From NCBI GenBank assembly GCA_902492185.1, contig CABUKY010000069.1, positions 1 to 9,261 on the forward strand: a stretch of 9,261 nucleotides of DNA, in the 5' to 3' direction. The notes beneath the pieces are model-generated. The model had not been told where the DNA came from. It searched no databases and worked only from the letters and a program-made list of their open reading frames with translations. This document shows, one piece after another, positions 1 through 6,937 of the stretch; within the stretch, counting starts at the first letter, position 1; each line of letters begins with the position of its first letter. Made by a program: the position numbers and the translations under genes. Source of the DNA: an uncultured Collinsella sp. GTDB lineage: Bacteria > Actinomycetota > Coriobacteriia > Coriobacteriales > Coriobacteriaceae.

Positions 1-21
1 GGGGGCTGATGTAAATTTGGT

Positions 22-40
22 GGCTCGGCAAAGCCGAGCC
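22..40. repeat. Compact perfect hairpin, possible terminator of the region beyond oppF
   Basis: GGCTCGGC (22-29) and GCCGAGCC (33-40) form a perfect 8-bp stem with an AAA loop. It is followed directly by the perfect 10-bp palindrome CTTATATAAG (41-50) and then by a second hairpin. Neither strand shows a good uridine tract after the stem, so a classical rho-independent terminator is not certain. It may end a convergent gene lying left of the window, or act as an RNA 3'-end structure. No gene can be recognised in 1-100. Confidence 0.55.
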
Positions 41-50
41 CTTATATAAG

Positions 51-76
51 GAGGCCGGAGCCAAAGCTCCGGCCTC
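51..76. repeat. Second perfect hairpin, 11-bp stem
   Basis: GAGGCCGGAGC (51-61) pairs without mismatch with GCTCCGGCCTC (66-76) around a CAAA loop. It lies 10 bp from the hairpin at 22-40 and resembles it in having a GC-rich stem and an A-rich loop on the plus strand. As with its neighbour, the downstream T-run is poor on both strands, so its role (bidirectional terminator, mRNA end protection or an intergenic repeat) is inferred only from shape and position. Confidence 0.55.
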
Positions 77-103
77 ACTCAATTTCTCATCAGATTAAGT
101 AAG

Positions 104-284
104 CGATCAAGGAATCGCACTCCCCCTGCCGAGTTACCGCAGGGCCCGCCCTGAAGTTACTTTTCAGAACACTCCGCAGGACGCAAGAAACCCCCCCCGC
201 ACGAAGGGCGCAGCGGGGGTTTCTTGCATGTCCGAGGACGTTCTGAAAAATAACTTCAGGGCGGGCCCGAACGATAACAACCGA

Positions 285-313
<29 letters not shown>
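104..313. repeat. About 210-bp quasi-palindrome spanning the end of oppF
   Basis: Three nested pairs of arms share nearly one centre. The outer 17-bp arms are 104-120 and 297-313 (perfect; CGATCAAGGAATCGCAC on plus and on minus). The middle 29-nt arms are 142-170 and 240-268 and differ only at 160/250. The inner arms are 183-190 and 220-227, continuing into C and G runs. Middle and inner pairs are in exact register (coordinates sum to 410). The 160/250 difference is C/A on plus but a G-U wobble in minus-strand RNA, so the middle stem is fully paired in the opp transcript. The spacers 121-141 and 269-296 are not identical but share CCTG and GTTA(C/T)CG in the same order, which suggests diverged copies. 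The right outer arm encodes the last residues of OppF. Confidence 0.85.
183..227 (-). terminator. oppF / opp operon terminator, probably bidirectional
   Basis: GCAAGAAA plus a run of eight C (183-198) faces GCGGGGG plus TTTCTTGC (213-227) across a 12-nt loop, giving a stem of about 13-15 bp with extra C residues bulged. On the minus strand the stem is reached about 58 bases after the oppF stop codon and ends in TTTCTTG; on plus it also ends in TTTCTTG, so it could stop transcription from either side. It is the core of the larger quasi-palindrome. The T-tract is short and interrupted, so the long flanking stem may contribute. Confidence 0.7.
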
Positions 314-1312
<999 letters not shown>

Positions 1313-1313
<1 letters not shown>

Positions 1314-2404
1314 TACGCCTCGCCTCCCTTCTTGGAATCCTTGCGCGTACGGGACGTCTCAGGAGCGTTCTTGAGGAACTCGGGGTCACCGGAGTAGTGG
1401 CACGCAGAGTAATGACCAGACTCGGTGACAACGCGCTCGGGGCGCTGCTTGCGGCACTTGTCCGTCGCATAGGGACAACGAGGCGAGAACACGCAGCCCT
1501 CAGGCAGGTTCATGAGCGAAGGCGGGTTGCCGTGAATCGGCGTAAGCGGCTTCTTCTCTTCGATGGCCTGCTCCGGGATGGAGCGGATAAGACCCCAGGT
1601 GTAGGGGTGGCGACTCTCGTAGAAGATTTCCTCAGCAGTACCGAACTCGACGGGACGGCCGGCGTACATAACCATGATCTTATCGGCCATATCGGCAACG
1701 ACGCCCAGGTCATGGGTAATCATGATGATGGCGTTGCCGTTCTTCTCCTGCATTTCCTGCATGAGCTCGATAATCTGAGCCTGAATGGTAACGTCCAGAG
1801 CCGTCGTGGGCTCGTCGGCAATCAGGATATCGGGATCGCAGGCAAGAGCCATAGCGATCATGACACGCTGACGCATACCGCCGGAGAACTGGTGCGGATA
1901 CTCATTGACGCGTTTCTCGGGCTCGGGGATACCCACGAGGTCCAAAAGCTCGGTAGCGCGCTTGAGCGCCTCCTGCTTGGAGTAGCCACGGTGCAGACGA
2001 AGGCCCTCGCCCACCTGCTTGCCGATCTTATAGACCGGGTTCAAGGAGGTCATAGGATCCTGGAAGATCATCGCGATGTCGTTTCCGCGAATGTGCTGCA
2101 TCTCTTCCTCGGTCATCTCGAGGATAGAACGACCGCGATAGCGAACGTCGCCGCCCTCGATCTTTCCCGGAGGCATCGAGATGAGGCCCATGATGGTCAT
2201 GGCGGTCACGGACTTACCGGAGCCGGACTCACCGACGACACCCAGGGTCTCGCCGCGATCGAGCGTGTAGGACACACCGTCGACAGCGCGAACGACACCA
2301 TCCTCGGTATGGAAATACATCTTAAGGTCATCGACCTCGAGCAGATGCTGGCCCTCGGGAACCGGCTGGTCCTTCAGGTCCACATAGTTCTTGTTCTTCT
2401 TCAT
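1313..2404 (-). CDS. oppD: Oligopeptide ABC transporter, ATP-binding protein OppD
   Basis: This 363-residue ATPase pairs with OppF to hydrolyse ATP for peptide import. Walker A GESGSGKS (58-65), Q115 in IFQDPMTSLNP, signature SGGMRQR (174-180), Walker B LIADEP (194-199) and switch H231 are all present, so both ATP sites of the heterodimer look competent. The C-terminal region has ESRHPYTWGL and then C304, C310, C317 and C335, again CX5CX6CX17C. This is the family position for an iron-sulfur cluster reported in some Opp/Dpp ATPases; cluster binding here is inferred. The tail after residue 349 is basic (SRTRKDSKKGG) and also encodes the oppF ribosome site. The start lies 2 bp after the oppC stop (TAAGGATG), with AAGGA about 9 nt upstream inside oppC. 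DppD is an alternative name. Confidence 0.93.
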
Positions 2405-2406
2405 CC

Positions 2407-3342
2407 TTATGCGTCCTTCATCTTGACGTCGAGGGCGTCGCGCAGACCGTCACCCAGCAGGGTGAAGGCGAGCACCGTCGAGAGAATTGCCAGACCGGGC
2501 ATGATCATCATCCAGGGAGCAGTCAGAAGATACTGCTGACCGTCCTGAATCATGGAGCCCCACGAAGGCGTAGGCGGAATAACGCCCATGCCGAGGAAGG
2601 ACAGAGCGGACTCGGTCAGAATGGCGCCACCAATGTTCATGGTCGCGTAGACCACGATGGAGGCGACGGAGTTCGGGAAGATGTGACGCACTACGATACG
2701 AGCATCAGATGCACCCATCGCGCGCGCAGCGTCAACATAGTCGTTTTCTTTGACCGTCAAGATCGCAGAGCGGAAGACGCGCGCAATCGAAGGCCAGCCG
2801 AGAATACCGATGGCGATAAAGACGTTCTGAAGACCACGGCCGATAACGGCGATCATGGCGACAACGAACAGCACGTACGGGAACGCCAGGAAGATGTCCG
2901 CACAGCGCATGATGATCGTATCCCAGATCCCGCCGTAGAAACCGGCCAGAGCACCCATGACCAGACCGATCACCGTGGAGATCGCGGTGGCCATAATGCC
3001 GACGGACAGCGAAACGCGTGCACCGTAGATAACGCGGACGAGAATGTCGCGACCAAGGGCGTCGGTGCCAAACGGGTGCTCTGCACACGGAGCCAACAGC
3101 GACGTCTCGGCCATGGTGGTCGAGTCGGAAGCCGTCGGCGAACCGAGCCAGGGCTTAGCCCACAGATCTGCGGTCAGGGCAACCAAAACGACGATGATGA
3201 TCCAGCAGACACCGATAACGGCGAGCTTGTTCTTGCGAAGACGCTTAAAAGCGTCACCCCACAGCGTGCGGGACTTGGCGGGAGCAGATGCGGCCTTGGT
3301 GGCGGTAGCCTGCTCCTGAGACTGAGAATCAGTTTCCTGCAT
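2407..3342 (-). CDS. oppC: Oligopeptide ABC transporter, permease OppC
   Basis: This 311-residue integral membrane protein forms half of the peptide channel with OppB. A polar, Q/A/S-rich cytoplasmic N-terminus (1-28) leads through the basic stretch FKRLRKNK to the first membrane helix (about 40-59). An external loop ends in the family motif HPFGTDALGRDIL (89-101). Further hydrophobic segments lie near 113-136, 155-190, 226-250 and 279-297. The cytoplasmic EAA coupling loop, which docks on the ATPases, is DYVDAARAMGASDARIVVRH (201-220) followed by IFPNS. A good Shine-Dalgarno sequence, GGGAGG, sits 8 nt before the ATG, within the 14-bp gap after oppB. Length and layout are normal for OppC/DppC. 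Specificity for oligo- rather than dipeptides cannot be read from the permease. Confidence 0.92.
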   Translation of the reverse strand: MQETDSQSQEQATATKAASAPAKSRTLWGDAFKRLRKNKLAVIGVCWIIIVVLVALTADLWAKPWLGSPTASDSTTMAETSLLAPCAEHPFGTDALGRDILVRVIYGARVSLSVGIMATAISTVIGLVMGALAGFYGGIWDTIIMRCADIFLAFPYVLFVVAMIAVIGRGLQNVFIAIGILGWPSIARVFRSAILTVKENDYVDAARAMGASDARIVVRHIFPNSVASIVVYATMNIGGAILTESALSFLGMGVIPPTPSWGSMIQDGQQYLLTAPWMMIMPGLAILSTVLAFTLLGDGLRDALDVKMKDA

Positions 3343-3356
3343 GAGACGTACCTCCC

Positions 3357-4394
3357 TTAGGCCTTATCCGACGGACCGCCAAGGCGGATGCGCGGGTCGA
3401 GGAATGCATAGCTAATGTCGACGAGCAGGTTAATCACCATGACGACGACGACGATGAGCGTAACGCCGCCCATAACGATGGGCCAGTCACGCATGCTAAT
3501 GGCGCGATAGACCTCATAGCCGATACCGGGCCAGTTAAAAACCGTCTCGGTCAGGATGGCGCCCGAAAGCATGCCACCAAAGTCGACACCAATATAGGTA
3601 ACGACGGGGATGAGTGCATTCTTAAGCGCATGCTTGACGATGATCGCGCGATTGGAGAGACCCTTGGCCTTTGCCGTACGGATGTAATCCTGGTTCATGA
3701 CGTCAAGCAGCTGCGAGCGCATAATGCGGGCGGCATAAGCGGTCGAAACCGAAGCCAGCGTAATGGTCGGAAGCACATAGTGCATCCAATCCTGATACTG
3801 AGAGCTGGAACCGCCGGCACCCGAGATCGGCATGGAGATTGCACCGCCCGTAGCGTCCTTGAGGATGACGCCAAAGAACAGCTGCAGCAACATACCGAGC
3901 CAGAAGGCCGGGACCGCAACGAGGATCGACGTGGTGAGCGTTACCAAAATATCCCAGAAGGAATAACGCTTTACCGCCGAAATGATACCCGCACCGATAC
4001 CCATGATTGCCTCGAGCACGATGGCGCACGCGGCAAGTTTGACCGTATACGGATACTTCTGGGCAAAAATTTCCGTAACCGGCAGCTTGCGCTGATACGA
4101 ATTGCCCAGATCGCCATGAAGCAGGCCGTTCATGTAATACAAGTAACGGTCCACGAGCGACGTTTGAACGGGGTCGCCGTTCTCGTCAAGGATCGCGTTG
4201 CCGTCCTCGTCCGACTGGACCAGGTGATAGCGGACGCGAAGCTGAAGCTCCACCTCGGGGGACAGAGCCTTGTCTCCACCGATCAGCTTGATCGGATCTC
4301 CCGGCACGATATTCTGAAGGGCGAACAGAATCAGCGTAACGCCCAAAAATACCGGGATGAACTGAAGCACACGTTTAACGATGTACTTACCCAT
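3357..4394 (-). CDS. oppB: Oligopeptide ABC transporter, permease OppB
   Basis: This 345-residue protein is the first of the two channel-forming permeases. It begins with the typical MGKYIVKRVLQFIPVFLGVTL helix, has the loop NGLLHGDLGNSYQRKLPV (89-106), then hydrophobic segments near 118-140, 147-176, 206-222, 258-283 and 306-330. The EAA coupling loop is DYIRTAKAKGLSNRAIIVKH (236-255) and the usual AFLDPRIRLG end is present (330-339). Between the first helix and LLHGDLG is an acidic, glycine-turn segment (about 61-80, DEDGNAILDENGD) that looks longer than the same loop in proteobacterial OppB; its role is unknown. GGGGAG lies about 4 nt before the ATG. It follows oppA after 156 bp that contain a hairpin, and starts the tight BCDF block. 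Confidence 0.92.
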   Translation of the reverse strand: MGKYIVKRVLQFIPVFLGVTLILFALQNIVPGDPIKLIGGDKALSPEVELQLRVRYHLVQSDEDGNAILDENGDPVQTSLVDRYLYYMNGLLHGDLGNSYQRKLPVTEIFAQKYPYTVKLAACAIVLEAIMGIGAGIISAVKRYSFWDILVTLTTSILVAVPAFWLGMLLQLFFGVILKDATGGAISMPISGAGGSSSQYQDWMHYVLPTITLASVSTAYAARIMRSQLLDVMNQDYIRTAKAKGLSNRAIIVKHALKNALIPVVTYIGVDFGGMLSGAILTETVFNWPGIGYEVYRAISMRDWPIVMGGVTLIVVVVMVINLLVDISYAFLDPRIRLGGPSDKA

Positions 4395-4424
4395 ACCACT
4401 CCCCTATCTAGGGATTAACCTAAA

Positions 4425-4454
4425 TGGGATGCCGATCGCCAGACCGGCATCCCA
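4425..4454 (-). promoter_or_regulatory. oppA-oppB intercistronic hairpin
   Basis: Inside the 156-bp gap between oppA and oppB, TGGGATGCCG (4425-4434) pairs perfectly with CGGCATCCCA (4445-4454) around a 10-nt loop. On the minus strand it is followed by ATTTAGGTTAAT, not by a real T-run, so it is better read as a partial terminator or a structure protecting the 3' end of oppA mRNA than as a full stop. Such structures after binding-protein genes typically let the binding protein be made in excess over the permeases. Two weaker dyads lie upstream on the transcript, at 4507-4513/4527-4534 (one bulged base) and 4469-4478/4486-4495 (internal mismatches). Confidence 0.6.
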
Positions 4455-4550
4455 AAATTACCATCAGCCAGTTTACCCCAGGTTAGGGAGAACTGTATGT
4501 TTCCCATGAGGTCTACGTAAATACTTGACCCTCACGGAAGCTGCAAACTC

Positions 4551-6227
4551 TTAGGCGAGCTCAGCGGTACCCAGCTCAGCGTGCTTCTGCGGATCGACAT
4601 AGAGGTGCTTGATGCGATCGGAGCCGACGATGGTGTGCGTGTAGAACATCACCGGGATGACCGGGCAGTCGGCAGCGACCATAGCGTCGGCCTCCTGCAT
4701 CTTAGCAACGCGCTCTTCGTCGTCAACCGTGGTGCGAGCCTCGTTGACCTTGGCGTCGAACTCGGGGTTGTTGTAACCGGAGCGGTTGTCGCCACCGAGG
4801 GAGTCGGAGTGGAACAGCGGATACAGGAAGTTGTCCATAATCGGGTAGTCGGCAATCCAACCCAGACGACCGAACTGATAGTTAAAGTTCTGGTACTGCT
4901 CGAGCAAGGCAGACCACTCAGGGGTATCGGAGACAGCGGTAACGCCAACCTTGGCGAGGTCACCGATGATGGACTCCATGATCTCCTTGTGGCCACCATC
5001 CTGGTTGTAGGAAAGGGTCACGTTAATGCCACGATCGCCGTTAGCGCCAGCGGGAGCAACCTTGTCCAGGTACTCGTTAGCCTTGTCGACGTCGTAGGCG
5101 CAGAACTCCCATGCGCCCTCCTTGTAGCCATCGATGCCCGGAGGAACAATGCCGTCGGCGGGGGTACGGGTACCCTTGAAGATAGTCTTGCAGATGGCCT
5201 CACGGTTGATGGCCAGGGAGATACCCCTGCGCAGGTCGGCGTTGTTAAACGGCTCGGCCGTGTTGTTGCAGGTCAGGTAGTAGGTGGAAGGCTCGGAGCC
5301 GAGCAGCATGCGCTCGCCGTCACCCATGGTGTAGCCGTCCTTGGACACGCCGCGATCCTTCTTGGCGGCGTCGATCTGAGCAACGGGAACGTCGCAGACA
5401 TCGAGGTTACCGGCCTGGAACTCCTTGTAAGCGGTCTCCATGTCCTTGATGACCTGGAAGTGGATGCCATCGATCTTGGCCTTGTCGCCATAGTAATCGT
5501 CGAACTTCTTGAGGTTGATCTCCTGACCATCCTCCCACTTGCCGTCCATCATGAACGGGCCGTTACCGACCGGTGCAAGGTAGAAGCTCTTGGCATCGGA
5601 CTCGGCGCACTCGGGAACCGGGGCCAGAGCCGGGTGAGAGGCGACGAAGGGGAAGTCGGCGTAAGCGGAAGACAGCTTGACGACGAGGGTCTCATCGTCG
5701 GGGCAGGTAACACCGCTGAGTTCAGTAGCGTTACCGGCAAGCAGATCGTCATAGCCCTCGACCATGGAAAGGTGATAGGAGACCTCGGAAGGGCCATACT
5801 CGGTAGCGATGGCCGACTTGGTGTTGACCAGACGCTCCCAACCGAGCTTGAAGGACTTGGAGGTAACGTCGTCACCGTTGTGGAACTTGGCCTTCTTGAT
5901 CTTGAAGGTGAACTCGGTGGCGTCGTCGTTGGCCTCGAAGGACTCGCAAGCCAGCGGAACGATCTCGCCCTTCTCGGCGTCATAAGAGGTCAGAGCGTCA
6001 AAGAGCTGGTACTCGACCTGAGTGCCCTGGTCCTCCTGGACATTGTAGGGGTCGATGCAGACCGGGTTGTTGATGTAGAAGTTCAGCGTCGAACCGGACT
6101 CAGAACCGGAAGCGTCGCCGCCCTTCTTGCCGCATGCGGCAAGAAAAGCCATGGAGCTCGCAGCAAGGGTACCGCCGACAAAGGCGCGACGACCCATAAC
6201 GGGCTGGTGGAACATAGAATCAGCCAT
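4551..6227 (-). CDS. oppA: Oligopeptide-binding lipoprotein OppA (SBP family 5)
   Basis: This 558-residue extracellular binding protein catches peptides and delivers them to OppBC. The N-terminus has GRRAFVGG (12-19, a twin-arginine-like motif), a hydrophobic stretch and the lipobox LAAC with C32 as the predicted lipidated residue, then a polar G/S linker (34-46). Family-5 features follow: a domain around NNPVCIDPYNVQEDQGTQ (53-70), FKIKKAKFHNGDDVTSKSFK (108-127), GNGPFMMDGKW (221-231), DLRRGISLAINREAICKTIF (331-350) and GWIADYPIMDNFLYPLFHSD (456-475). The start was chosen because AAGGAGG lies 5 nt before this ATG and the protein then begins with a signal peptide. The frame stays open to an ATG at 6374, but those 49 residues would bury the signal and overlap the promoter. 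Substrate class (oligo- versus dipeptide) is inferred from the operon. Confidence 0.92.
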   Translation of the reverse strand: MADSMFHQPVMGRRAFVGGTLAASSMAFLAACGKKGGDASGSESGSTLNFYINNPVCIDPYNVQEDQGTQVEYQLFDALTSYDAEKGEIVPLACESFEANDDATEFTFKIKKAKFHNGDDVTSKSFKLGWERLVNTKSAIATEYGPSEVSYHLSMVEGYDDLLAGNATELSGVTCPDDETLVVKLSSAYADFPFVASHPALAPVPECAESDAKSFYLAPVGNGPFMMDGKWEDGQEINLKKFDDYYGDKAKIDGIHFQVIKDMETAYKEFQAGNLDVCDVPVAQIDAAKKDRGVSKDGYTMGDGERMLLGSEPSTYYLTCNNTAEPFNNADLRRGISLAINREAICKTIFKGTRTPADGIVPPGIDGYKEGAWEFCAYDVDKANEYLDKVAPAGANGDRGINVTLSYNQDGGHKEIMESIIGDLAKVGVTAVSDTPEWSALLEQYQNFNYQFGRLGWIADYPIMDNFLYPLFHSDSLGGDNRSGYNNPEFDAKVNEARTTVDDEERVAKMQEADAMVAADCPVIPVMFYTHTIVGSDRIKHLYVDPQKHAELGTAELA

Positions 6228-6232
6228 GCCAT

Positions 6233-6239
6233 CCTCCTT
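6233..6239 (-). promoter_or_regulatory. Strong oppA ribosome-binding site
   Basis: AAGGAGG on the minus strand is a full anti-16S match with a 5-nt spacer (ATGGC) to the oppA ATG at 6227-6225. The spacer contains an overlapping out-of-frame ATG. This site decides the oppA start in favour of the signal-peptide form. Confidence 0.85.
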
Positions 6240-6258
6240 ATGAGATAGGACAAAGTAA

Positions 6259-6294
6259 GTTCGGTCGGGCAACGTCAAGACAGCCCAATCGAAC
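6259..6294 (-). promoter_or_regulatory. oppA leader hairpin
   Basis: In the presumed 5' leader, 6283-6294 and 6259-6270 form 12-nt arms with one A-C mismatch and one U-G wobble in minus-strand RNA, around a 12-nt loop (6271-6282). The stem ends 19 nt before the AAGGAGG site, so it leaves the ribosome site free. It could stabilise the mRNA or respond to a regulator. It matches no riboswitch class I recognise. Confidence 0.4.
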
Positions 6295-6305
6295 CATTCA
6301 AACGC

Positions 6306-6340
6306 GGTCCGCCGTTTTGGCTGGTTATACAAAGCGGACC
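6306..6340. promoter_or_regulatory. 7-bp inverted repeat around the oppA -10 box
   Basis: GGTCCGC (6306-6312) and GCGGACC (6334-6340) are perfect inverted arms 21 bp apart, enclosing the candidate -10 hexamer (6324-6329). The left arm also forms its own small palindrome, GCGGTCCGC (6304-6312). The placement suits a repressor operator or a hairpin at the transcript start. Chance occurrence of a 7-bp pair is possible. Confidence 0.35.
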
Positions 6341-6352
6341 AACGTATTGCAA
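6324..6352 (-). promoter_or_regulatory. Candidate oppA promoter (proximal)
   Basis: On the minus strand, TTGCAA (6352-6347, 4 of 6 to TTGACA) and TATAAC (6329-6324, 5 of 6 to TATAAT) are separated by exactly 17 bp. Transcription would start near 6317, leaving about 90 nt of leader before oppA. It lies after the secG terminator, as expected for an independent opp operon. A 12-bp palindrome covers the -35 box. Confidence 0.55.
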
Positions 6353-6355
6353 TAC
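6344..6355. promoter_or_regulatory. Perfect 12-bp palindrome on the oppA -35 box
   Basis: GTATTGCAATAC is a perfect, spacer-free dyad that contains the candidate -35 hexamer. A dimeric regulator bound here would block RNA polymerase. No particular regulator can be named from the motif alone. Confidence 0.45.
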
Positions 6356-6424
6356 AGTAGCGCATTTTATGCACGATTTGGGGCTAATTCCGGTTAACGG
6401 TCGAGATTTTCTTTAGTTGGGCGA

Positions 6425-6453
6425 AGTATATGAGGATATTTTGACTCTGTTAC
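6425..6453 (-). promoter_or_regulatory. Candidate distal oppA promoter
   Basis: GTAACA (6453-6448, 4 of 6) and TATACT (6430-6425, 5 of 6) on the minus strand are 17 bp apart, in the AT-rich stretch just after the secG terminator. It would give a leader of about 190 nt. It may be used together with, or instead of, the proximal candidate. Confidence 0.35.
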
Positions 6454-6461
6454 AAATATGT

Positions 6462-6496
6462 AAACAAAAAGGGTCCCGCACTTGCGGGACCCTTTT
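6462..6496 (-). terminator. secG rho-independent terminator
   Basis: AAAAGGGTCCCGC (6467-6479) and GCGGGACCCTTTT (6484-6496) form a perfect 13-bp stem with a 4-nt loop. On the minus strand it is followed by TTTTTGTTT, a strong uridine tract, 22 bases after the secG stop codon. It separates the glycolysis/secG block from the opp operon. The symmetric A and T tails mean it could also work on the plus strand. Confidence 0.92.
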
Positions 6497-6518
6497 CAAG
6501 TATTTATGCGGCTCGTGA

Positions 6519-6773
6519 TTAGTAGCCCACGATGCCCTGCGGGAAGAAGAACATGCACAGCACGACGCACACGGCAAACACGACAGCCATGATGACGGTC
6601 AGGCGGTCAAGGTTCTGCTCCATAACGCCCGTGGCAGAGCTGGAGTTATACAGCGAGCTGGCAATCATATCCGAAACGCCGGTACCCTTACCGGAATGCA
6701 TCAGGACGAGAATCGTCAGCGCCACGGCAGAAACAGCCCAAACGACAAACAGAAGAATCTGGAACGGACCCAT
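6519..6773 (-). CDS. secG: Preprotein translocase subunit SecG
   Basis: This 84-residue protein is the small accessory subunit of the SecYEG channel that moves proteins across the membrane. Two hydrophobic segments (about 5-25 and 57-78) flank the conserved cytoplasmic stretch LMHSGKGTGVSDM (24-36); the NLDRLT motif (54-59) leads into the second segment. Length and layout are typical of SecG. AAGGAG lies 7 nt before the ATG. It sits between two terminators, so it may be transcribed on its own or by read-through from gpmI. The tpiA-side neighbourhood supports the call, since secG follows the gap-pgk-tpi cluster in many actinobacteria. Confidence 0.93.
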   Translation of the reverse strand: MGPFQILLFVVWAVSAVALTILVLMHSGKGTGVSDMIASSLYNSSSATGVMEQNLDRLTVIMAVVFAVCVVLCMFFFPQGIVGY

Positions 6774-6809
6774 AGATAAGCTCCTTAATAGAACAGTTCA
6801 AACTCCAGT

Positions 6810-6818
6810 ACTGTACCA
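6810..6818 (-). promoter_or_regulatory. Possible extended -10 promoter of secG
   Basis: The minus strand reads TGGTACAGT (6818-6810), i.e. a TGn extension before a 4-of-6 -10 box, about 37 nt upstream of the secG ATG. No convincing -35 element exists at 17 bp. This is a weak candidate, offered because a terminator separates gpmI from secG. Confidence 0.25.
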
Positions 6819-6877
6819 CAATCCCCCGCTCTCCCCTACCTGCCACTCAAGGACGGGGTGGAAATGGCAGAAATACC

Positions 6878-6912
6878 AAAAGGGGGGTTGTCCGGTTGTG
6901 GACAACCCCCTT
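6878..6912 (-). terminator. gpmI rho-independent terminator
   Basis: GGGGGTTGTCC (6883-6893) pairs perfectly with GGACAACCCCC (6900-6910) around a 6-nt loop. On the minus strand the stem runs into CCTTTTGG, giving a short T-run. It lies about 25 bases after the gpmI stop and would end, or reduce, transcription from the tpiA-gpmI operon before secG. Confidence 0.82.
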
Positions 6913-6937
6913 GCTAGAAAACGGTATTTGTTTTCTA

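Noticed and set aside
1..9. Possible end of a convergent plus-strand gene (in-frame TGA at 7-9)
   Set aside because: Only two codons would be visible; this cannot be supported from the window.
48..54. AAGGAGG on the plus strand
   Set aside because: It looks like a ribosome site but no start codon follows within a suitable distance and it is part of a hairpin arm.
191..198. Run of eight C as a phase-variable tract
   Set aside because: It lies in a terminator stem outside any reading frame, so length changes would not switch a protein on or off.
4518..4546. Possible promoter for oppBCDF (TTGCAG, 17 bp, TATTTA on minus)
   Set aside because: Spacing is right but both boxes match only 3 of 6 consensus bases, which is expected by chance.
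4581..6248. Plus-strand open frame of about 555 codons opposite oppA
   Set aside because: It is antisense to a clear binding protein and has a repetitive V/L/D/G-rich composition with no motifs. Such frames arise from strong codon bias in GC-rich genes.
6228..6374. 49-residue N-terminal extension of OppA from the ATG at 6374
   Set aside because: It would place the signal peptide internally, lacks a ribosome site and overlaps the candidate promoter, whereas AAGGAGG precedes the ATG at 6227.
6436..6459. ATATTT / AAATAT arms after the secG terminator as an operator
   Set aside because: A 6-bp AT-only pair in an AT-rich stretch is weak; it probably reflects the promoter region's composition.
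6813..6850. G-rich tracts on the minus strand upstream of secG as a G-quadruplex
   Set aside because: The tracts are uneven (mostly GG with one G4 and one G5), so at best a weak two-layer structure could form.
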